64,000 nucleotides of DNA, taken from the NCBI GenBank assembly GCA_013368325.1, contig JAACJK010000175.1, positions 124,001 to 188,000 of the forward strand. The letters are read 5' to 3'. The stretch comes from Ephemerocybe angulata (lineage: Eukaryota; Basidiomycota; Agaricomycetes; Agaricales; Psathyrellaceae). This document shows, one piece after another, positions 56,195-64,000 of this stretch (within the stretch, counting starts at the first letter, position 1; each line of letters opens with the position of its first letter). Below the pieces are notes generated by a model. The model saw only the letters and a program-made list of their open reading frames with translations. It made no database searches and was not told the DNA's origin. Made by a program: the position numbers and the translations under genes.

Positions 56195-56802
56195 ATGGCC
56201 ACCTCTCGACAGGTCTGCCTCACCATTCCGACAGCGCATGGAATCCAGGTTGCTATCGAACACTTCTACAGGCACACAGGTGCGTCCCGTCGTTCGAGGA
56301 GGATGTCCTGGCTCAGGATAGGCTACCTTGTCTGACGGTCGCTCTATCGGTTTGTGGTTGCAGTCCTAGAGCATACGAAGATCACCTCTCTGGTGTTCCT
56401 CTTTCTGGCATTCCAACCCAGGTTTCCTTTCGACGTTATCCAGTTCTTCCTTTGGGGGCTTCCCAAAGCCATTATCACGGGTTTCCTTAGTTGCCTTGGG
56501 TTCGACCGTGAAGGGGTCCGAGAAGGTGCGCCCCCACTCTCAAGCTCGCTCTTGCATCCTAACCTTACTCGATCAAACTCTTTCCCCAACCCCCAGGCTC
56601 ACTGGCATCGTACCATCAGGCGCGCTACCACGGCGGCTACGTCCCTGCAGGGGGTCTTTTCTCCTCCTACCAATCCTATGGCGCGACTCAGGGAGGAGGA
56701 GTTGTACGTGTGTTCGAGTTGGAGGTGGAGCATGAGAGCGCTTTCTGGGGGTTCATGCGCTGGATTTGCTTTGGATTTGCGGTGTATTTTGCGTTGCTGT
56801 GA
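56195..56802 (+). CDS. Interferon-inducible 6-16/ISG12-like protein, copy 2
   Basis: Exons 56195-56279 (85 nt), 56364-56525 and 56597-56802 give 150 residues with consistent phases. Start MATSRQVCLTIPTAHGIQ matches copy 1. The hydrophobic middle (SLVFLFLAFQPRFPF, then LPKAIITGFLSCLGFDREG) and the YHGGYVPAGGLFSSYQSYGAT ending follow the same plan. It ends in another hydrophobic segment. The family assignment rests mainly on the Gly-rich ending, so it is moderate. In animals these are small membrane proteins of mitochondria or nuclear envelope. Fungal roles are unknown to me. Confidence 0.65.
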
Positions 56803-57292
56803 AGGAGGAGTGCACTTGTATCCTGATTCAATGAATCCATATATTGTAGCTATATTGTTCACCAACGTTGGGGCTTACTAGTGGCACTATGGATCTGTGG
56901 CAAGAGATGTGCGTGTACCCATCTACTCATCCCCGACAACTTCGATCAGCTTCGTCCTGTATAAAAGACTGATAAATTCTCATATTTCGTGACATTGGAG
57001 GAAGAGTATCGAAAGTTCAATCAATTCATTGTCTTCTAAATATTGCTAGACAGGCGCCGAGTCCATTCCAAGTGGGTTGCAGAAGGATGTATGTGGGGGA
57101 GGTAAAAGAATTAGGTGGAGATGAAGGGTATAATATAGAAGTAGGTATGTAAGACGGCCGGAGGATTGTCATAAGAATGTGAGGAGAGTAGGGCCATGAG
57201 TCCAAGGGTTGCGTTCTTGGCCAGCAAGAGATACTAGCAAGAGCGTGGGGGTGAGGTATGTTGATATCAAGATATGGCGTTCAGCCCTTCGT
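56803..57292. other. Convergent 3' flanks
   Basis: No gene recognised. Confidence 0.5.
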
Positions 57293-60284
57293 TCACTTTG
57301 GACAGACCTGCCCTGGTTGCATGAGTCGATTCTTCGGCCATGCCTCCCCATATTGAGCCCACGTCGTAAGGTTGTTATTTGTGTACGCCTCCTTGTACCT
57401 GAGCGTCGCCAGTGTCAGTATCAATATCAACACCCCTCATAGCGCGAGAAGAAAGAGGTCAGCGACATACGTTTCGATATACGCGGCTGTCGGGAAGTCC
57501 GTCGGATCGCACCCTGTGTTGACCGCATCTTTCGGTTGGTAGACACGCACATAGTCCACGCTCATTGTAGTGGGGAAAATCAACCGGTCATAGGCAACTG
57601 CTCCAAAGTTTTCCGAGAGCGCCAAGTTGATGACGATAGTCTGTGTGGGGGACCGCAGATATGAGCAGACCATAGCAGGCAGTCAAGGGAGGGAGAAAGA
57701 GTCAGCTCTGTCGATCGGCAGCTAAGCTCAAAGAAGAATACGCACGAGGGGCTCGAGCGGGACAGGTCGCTCGCTAATCTCTGTCAACTTATCTGCCGCC
57801 ATAGTCTTCCCATACACAGTCCATGAACGGACGTTATTGTTCCACCACGTAACATAGCCCTCGTCGAACCTACCAAAAAAGTTGAAAAATGTAAGCACAG
57901 TAAATCAACAATCTCTTAAGAAACGCACCCAGGCTTATACTCGAACCCATAGATGGCGAAACACCCGCCGCTGAGTTCGTAGCAGCTCTGGTTCGTCTTC
58001 GCCAGTCCGCTCGTTGTCTGCTGGAACGCGCCGCCGCGGTAGGTATTGATGACCGTGATGTCGGGATCCTCGATATCCATGAATCCGGTCGTGTTCGGAG
58101 TTTGGTATCCAGCCTAAATCGAGAGGTTTGAGGATTTAGTTGATAGGGAGAGAGAGGCGACGTACATTGAAAGGCGCCCATTGAGCAGACTGCGATACCT
58201 GTTGTTTAGATGGGTATTTAGGAGGCTGTTTGATAGCAACTTAAGGGAGTGAGACCGATGCGAACCTTGCCAACACCATCCTCGACGGTGGCCTCGAGAA
58301 TGTCGATTTCAGGGGACGACCTGCCAACGTAGGTCCCGTCTGTGCGCATAGGGCCGGGATGCGACTCGCCTGGACAAGTGCAGGCCGCTACACGAGATTC
58401 CAAATCCAGTCAACTTTTATGCTAAAAGTTGGAGGGGGTGGGGGCTCGTACGCACATAGACGTTGACCTGAAAGATAGGACTAGAAACGGAAATGAAAGT
58501 ATTCGCCAACAAGTAAGTTGTTTATTCCCAGGACCGCGTCTGGAAATGGAAGAACTCACGAGAGCATCCCCGTTCTGCTTGTCACCGTTTTCTAGGGCAG
58601 CAATAGGGGTCCTTGTCCCAGGGTAGGTCTGATTAGGTAGCGTGCCAACGTCGCACGAATCGTAGCTATATGGCCACTACAGAAGCATCACAACAAACGT
58701 CGCAAGTCAGCTTAGGTAGAGAAAGAGATAGGAATGCACATACGAGACCCTCAACAGATGCGCCATAGCCTGCGCGGCCGAGGTTGCCAAGGGTCCATAC
58801 ACCAGGCCACAGTCCACTATGTAGTAATGGCAGGATTTGAGAAAGGTATCATGGAGGAAGCAGATAGGACGTACTTCACTTCGCTGGATCCTGGAAGTCG
58901 GACGCTGACCTCGATCAAGCCTCCCGTAAAGCAAAACTTGTTCCTAACAACGATGGTAGAAGTCAGGATGATGATGCTGGTGGAAAGAGGGAGAGACGAT
59001 GCATGTACCAGCTTTGGAGCTACGTCAAAGTGCTTTTGGGTCAGTCTCCCAGCTGTTCAAGAAGGCGCCGAAACTGCGAACCACGCACCATTCCAGACCG
59101 ATATGGCATGTCATGGTTGATGCTCGTATCGTCCACCTTATCCATCCGAATCTGCAGCGCACCCCCTTTCGTCGTAACCTGATGAGGGTCATACCACTCC
59201 TTATCATTCGTCCCCCAATAGTGCAAATCTACTGCCTCCCAATACGGGTCGTCCCCAGGCCAAAACGTGCGACCTTCCTGCTCAAACTCGTCACTGAACA
59301 CAAGGATGAACTCTTCCTGCTTATGGTAGCTAGTTCTCGTGTACGCGTCCTTGGGAGTGTCTTTGTCGATAAGGCCATAGTTGCCTGGAATAGACGCGAT
59401 CTGCCCAGTTGCGTTGATACCGCCGAGGTTGAACCCGCCTTGCGTAGTATAGCTCGTTTTGGTGAAGTGGGTGATGAGCGGAAAGCCTGCGACATGCCGG
59501 TATCCAAGAAAGCACAAGACGGCCGAGAGGGAAGGTTAAGCGCCCAGGATGCCGCGATATAGCCAAGTCCGGGAACCAAGGTAAAGCCAAGCGCCCAAGA
59601 TTGGAGTGGGAGTCAGAGGAAGTGATTGAAGAGGGAATTTCAGTCTTGTGATGGCAACGAAAGAAGGGAAGAACGCACCGGCGCTGATGAGAAATGTGCG
59701 ATAGGGAGGGGTGGCAGGGCAAAGATCAGCATATGAACAGTACAAACGGGGATGATCGACGGGTGAGAACCCGAAGGAACAAGGTGGCCTCCAATGACGG
59801 GCCGGGGACGTACAAGAGTGTGAGGATACCCAGAGCGAGGAAGAGGAGGCATCCTAGATTTCCAAGGCCGCGCAGGGTGAATATATGGCCTCCGGAGTCG
59901 ATGTTACGGTCCCGTCTAGGGTCGGGATTGTGGAGGAAGTCGTCCGGCTCGGGGGTATCGATGTGTAGCGGGGCACCCCATGACGCGGGCGAGAGTCCAA
60001 GAGAAAACTGGGTAGAGTCAGTAGATGTCGGGAGGTTGTTGTTGGGGGTTGCACACCTTTTCTGAAAACGATGGCTAGGGTCGAACTTTGGTAAGCGAGC
60101 TGGACAGGGGCTGGGGGGAGGGGAGGCGTTTGCATACCGGGCCTCCTATGGGTGACTCTAAACTCCTGGAGCTCGAATCTCCTGGATACTCTTCGCGTTG
60201 TCTAGAGGGAGAATTGCTGCTTGAAGTCGAGAGCAGGCTGGTCGTCGATTTGGCTGCCGTCGGCGTGCCATAAGGTCGACTCAT
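57293..60284 (-). CDS. Kre6/Skn1-type GH16 transmembrane protein (beta-1,6-glucan synthesis)
   Basis: A multi-exon gene from [15 protein letters not shown] (ATG at 60284) to QVCPK (stop at 57293). The Ser-rich cytoplasmic N-terminus precedes a membrane segment ([18 protein letters not shown]), as in type II Kre6 proteins. The lumenal part has [66 protein letters not shown], and the catalytic [10 protein letters not shown] near 58290-58318 with both expected glutamates. YGFEYKPGF and [11 protein letters not shown] follow. This matches the SKN1/KRE6 family needed for beta-1,6-glucan of the fungal wall. All core motifs are present. A TAAGCGCCC site (59537-59545) lies in one intron. Confidence 0.88.
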
Positions 60285-60933
60285 CGCGGGGTGCCGAGCA
60301 AGTCGAAGAGAGTGTACTGTGCTACACGCTCGCGCGTAGAAAGTTGGTGGGGTATGAGTGTGGTATGAGTAAAGACAGTGGGAGTGCACAAGAGCAATGC
60401 CAGCGTTTATACTCCCCTTTGGCAGTTATTTGCCAAGCGTGCCTCCGGCACGCTTAAGCTTTTGGTCTATACATAAATCGCTATTTTTGGAAATCACACC
60501 GTTGTCGGCCATGGGAACATCTGGCTTTGTGCCTTGGCTTTATTTCTGGGCTTGCTTGGGCTTTGACAGGCTGCAGAAACATGTATTTGCCAGTGAAGCA
60601 CCGTGAACAAGGTCAACGGGAAGTACAGGCCTACTCCCATTCCTTGAGATTTATAGCAACATAATAAGGGCTATGGGGCGCACCGGATTTACACGTAAGT
60701 ATTCAATATGGAGACGGCTGCCGCGTTGCCCGAGAGTCAGGACCGAGGGTCGGTCTATTCCAACTTGTGCTCCAACCAACCGTTACCAACACCTCTCAAG
60801 ACGTACTGTGATTTTCGAGCGAGTATACACACACCATCGTACCAACAACAAAGCAAAGCGACAACCTCTTCAAATCTACTTCCTCTTCAAAGTCCTACTC
60901 TTCCCAACCTCCTCCACTTGTGAAGCCTGCATG
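60285..60933. other. Intergenic, promoter of the GH16 gene
   Basis: Lies between the GH16 start and the end of the coiled-coil gene. No gene recognised. Confidence 0.5.
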
Positions 60934-63900
60934 TCATATTAGCCTCAGTCCGAGATGCGCAAGAACCATATACCCCACCTTCTTGTCCGCACCCACGGTC
61001 GCCCCTGCCCTCGTGCCCCTCTTTGTGCTGGTGCCATTCTTCTAGTACAAACCGTTTCAATACCGCCGCCATACCTGATGATCACGACACTCACCGTTCG
61101 TCGCTTTGAATTTGTAGTTTGTGTGGGAGCGGGGACAGGCCTCGCAGGAGGGGAAGAGCTCATCAACCGCATCCTCTTGGGCTTGGACTCGGGCTTATCC
61201 TCGCTACGCCTGGAAACTGAAGTCAAAGAGGAGAGGGGAACATCGTCGTCGTCCTCCGACATCTGAGCAAGTCTAGCAAACTTCGTCTGAGGTGGCTCCT
61301 TCGCAGCGACGTGCGTCGAAGGCCCAGCCACGTTCTCTACCGGCTTGGGGATTGTAGCAGAGGGAGCTAGCATACGCTGGTTCGGCGGTGTTTTGAAAGG
61401 AACGTTCTGGTTGTTTCGAACAACAGAAAGATCTCCCTTTTGCGTCAGATGAAAAGGAGCACTCTACGGATGGAAAGAGGGCGCGCACCATAACTTGATC
61501 CCTGGGGCTAGAGGACATCAACGACTTGAGGTTCACGATAGTGGTCGTGTTTGCCCCTCCAGCTCCCTTTCGTAGTTCATGCGCGAGCTTTTTCTCGAGG
61601 TCATTCACGCGCTGCTGGAGCTGACCCAACTTGGTGTCTCGCTTCGGGGACGAATCAGACTGGACATCGGCGAGAAACTTGGACTATGCTTACACTCTTA
61701 ATCTCCTGGTCTTTCTGGACGAGGACATCTGCGTTCCCAGACTCGGCGGTGAGAATGACATACCGGACCAGTTCTTTTTCAGCGTCAGTCTGTAAAGAGT
61801 GAGCTCGCAATATCCACAACGAATGAAGACTCCGCTCACCAGAGACCCAGCATGATATCGTTTTAGAATAGTCAGAGCCCGCTCCCTGAGCTGCAGATTC
61901 TCAAGGGAAAGCGTCTCAATCTGAGACCTGAGGTCGTCAAGGCCGTCGATAGGCGCCAGATTCTCCCGCCGCTTCTCCTCCAGAGCCAATGCTGCGCGCG
62001 CGTTCTCGTGCTCCGTCATCAACGTAGACACCAGGGCCTTCTCCGAGCTCAACTCTCTCTCCAAAGTAGTGATCGTTCTCTCAGCCGCGACCGCGCGCAG
62101 TTCCTGTGCCTCGCTCTCCTTCCTGGAGATTTTCAACTCCGAAGCGAACCTCTCCACGAGCGCAGAGCTACACTCTTCAGATATTGCTGAGCGAAACTGT
62201 TCTCTTTCTTCGCGGGCTAGCGCGAGGTCCGCACGGCAATCATCCTGTTTCAAGTCTTCAGTTACACATGGAAAGAAGACGGCATAAGAAACTACCAAGG
62301 CGGCTTGCAGGAAACCCTTCTCCTCAATCATCTTGTCAATCTTGGCGCTCCAAGCGCTCCATTCCGCGTGAGTCGCCTGTGAAAAAAGTTAGGCAGGGAT
62401 CAAGCATGTCAAGCGCTTGACGGGGACCTTCTCTGTGTTCAAACTATTTCTAGTTAGGAATAGACATGAAGGAGCGTCAATTGGGACAAACCTTTGCACA
62501 AGCAGCTTGGTCTCGCTTTCAGACCTGAAAATCCAGATAATTGGCGAGGTTTACAGTAATACCAGGGTTGGAACATACCTTTCCTGCAGACGCGTCTTCT
62601 CCTCTTGCAGGGCTCGGTTCGCTTCTGTAATCTTCGAAACAGTCCCCTCGAGAGCCTTAACCCTAAACCACACGTAAGCCACCCTTCAAGAGACGAATCT
62701 GAAGAACCCACTTTTCAATGAGCGCTTCTCGAACCCGTTTCAATTCACCCTGCTGATTCTCAAGCTCGGCCTCTGCGTCTTTCTTCAGCTGTGATATCTC
62801 AATACTAGACCTTAAATGAAGGTGAGCATCCGACGTCTGGAGGGCGATGAAAGATGCTACCCACCTCTCCTTATAATATGCTGCCTTCTCCTCAGTCATC
62901 TTCTCAAACGCTTCTCTCTGCATTTCCTTCTGGTCCTCAAACAACCTCGCCCTATAACACCGTCACCATTCGAAGCCAGGCCACTGAGCATACACAGAGA
63001 ACTTACTGGGTCGCGCTAGCCGCTACGACTTCCTCATACCTCGCTCGCATCTTTTCAGATTCATTGACAGCCGCATTCAGGTCAAGAAGCGACCGTGCGT
63101 ATTTTCCTTCCAAACTAGCACGGAACATGAGTGCATGCCCGTATAAAGGCCAAAATCGGGAACCCTACCTGCGCAAATCAGCCTGCACAGTTTCCAACTG
63201 CGAGGTGAGCTCTTTCACGCGATCTTCCAGCTCAGGATTCCTTGAATACAACCTCAGTATTGACCGGTATCTGAATATGTAGCGCCACTTACACATCCCG
63301 CTTCAACAGCTCTTCGTCCTTCTCACCAATCGTTTTCTTCGCCTCCAACCACCTAACCATACCAAACTCCTCAGTCGAAGCGATTGAGATAAGAGGGGGG
63401 TACTTACAGCGCTCTGACCTCCGCCTTGGACTCATTGGCAGCTTTGATCTGGGTTCGAAGTGCGATGATCTCGTTATCCTTGGCGTTCGTAACCTCTTGA
63501 GCGGCCAACATCTTGGTCAGGTACCTATCATCAAGGTCAGTTAAGATGAACGAAAGGAGCATAAACATGACATACTCTTCCTTGGCCTTTCTCAGGTCGA
63601 CAAGTTCCCCGTCCAATTGAGAAACGAGCCCGCTCAACCGCTCGACTCTGAGAATCCCCGTTAACAAGAAATCATCACATGTGTCTGGGGGACCCACTCG
63701 GTCTTGGCCGCTTCCAGCCTTTCTTCGACTCCAACAGCAGTCGCAAGGTAATCAAACGACTCCATCTCCCGAGCGACCAAGCGGTCCGTCAATTGCTCTA
63801 CCTTTACCTCCAAAGACGCAGATCGCTCATACTGCGTCTTCAGCTCTTCATAGTCTTGATGCAACTTCGCAAAGGAAGTCCGCTTCTCCTTCTCGAGCTC

Positions 63901-64000
63901 CTCGACTCGCGCCTTTGACTCGGCGACCACCGACGCGAGGTGGTGCAATTTGTCGCGCAAGATGGTCGTTACCTCTTTGGCTGCAATGAATGGGAGTTAG
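60934..64000 (-). CDS. Long coiled-coil protein, 3' part (partial at window end)
   Basis: Read on the minus strand, many short exons encode heptad-like charged segments: VVAESKARVEELEKEK, DYEELKTQYERSASLEVKV, RLSGLVSQLDGELVDLRKAK, AAQEVTNAKDNEIIALR and ELRAVAAERTITTLERELSS. A basic, low-complexity C-terminus follows (SEDDDDVPLSSLTSVSRRSE, then KPESKPKRMRLMSSSPPARP). A final donor (GTGAGTGTC near 61095) splices to an exon ending at 60934; if not spliced, the frame ends at 60945. The 5' end is beyond 64000. Such proteins act as structural or tethering factors, but the family is not identifiable from coiled coil alone. Confidence 0.7.

Overview
The window reads as nuclear DNA of a filamentous basidiomycete, most probably an Agaricomycete. 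Evidence: short GT-AG introns of about 45-120 nt in nearly every gene, a Plavaka-type DNA transposase, a tandem pair of DUF6534-type membrane proteins, a Kre6/Skn1-type glucan-synthesis enzyme, and several basidiomycete-style single-pass membrane proteins with Ser/Thr-rich ectodomains. I saw no CRISPR array, rRNA or tRNA. All gene models come from reading frames and splice-site phase by eye, without transcript or database support.

Layout. 1-11 kb is transposon-rich: an apparently intact multi-exon Plavaka transposase (about 1472-6770), a broken BED/DUF659 hAT transposase remnant (about 8-8.9 kb) and a perfect 111-bp direct repeat (10.07-10.36 kb). 11-18 kb holds two single-pass membrane genes (11334, 15719) flanking a 680-bp TIR element with a 7-bp target duplication (14035-14714). 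18.7-26.7 kb holds an F-box-like gene, a five-exon hotdog thioesterase (minus strand) and two tandem DUF6534 genes. 27-33 kb holds a secreted Ser-rich protein and a third member of the 11334/15719 family. 33.7-50.5 kb is a membrane-protein block: a tail-anchored protein, three paralogues with two N-terminal beta-sandwich-like repeats and a C-terminal DSG...PPxY tail (35880, 44292, 48586), two tandem 8-TM proteins (38217, 40137), one classical type I protein (42537) and a small Cys/His-rich gene. 51-64 kb holds a multi-pass protein with an internal repeat, a class 3 lipase, a tandem pair resembling interferon-inducible 6-16/ISG12 proteins, a GH16 Kre6/Skn1-type enzyme, and the 3' part of a long coiled-coil gene running off the end.

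The strongest unexplained theme is a concentration of putative surface receptors without known enzymatic domains. They form two paralogous families, each with its own invariant cytoplasmic motifs and conserved intron positions. Family 1 (11334, 15719, 30249) has a phase-0 intron exactly at the membrane/cytoplasm boundary, a juxtamembrane FR[RK]SA ... PPxM motif and a C-terminal YGG[MF]. Family 2 (35880, 44292, 48586) has a duplicated beta domain with matching phase-1 introns and a tail H[QE]DSG[VI]R[LM]P ... PPxY. With cell-wall glucan synthesis (GH16) nearby, a role in surface or wall sensing is plausible but is inference. A 9-mer, GGGCGCTTA, recurs 11 times, several times at matching positions upstream of tandem duplicates.
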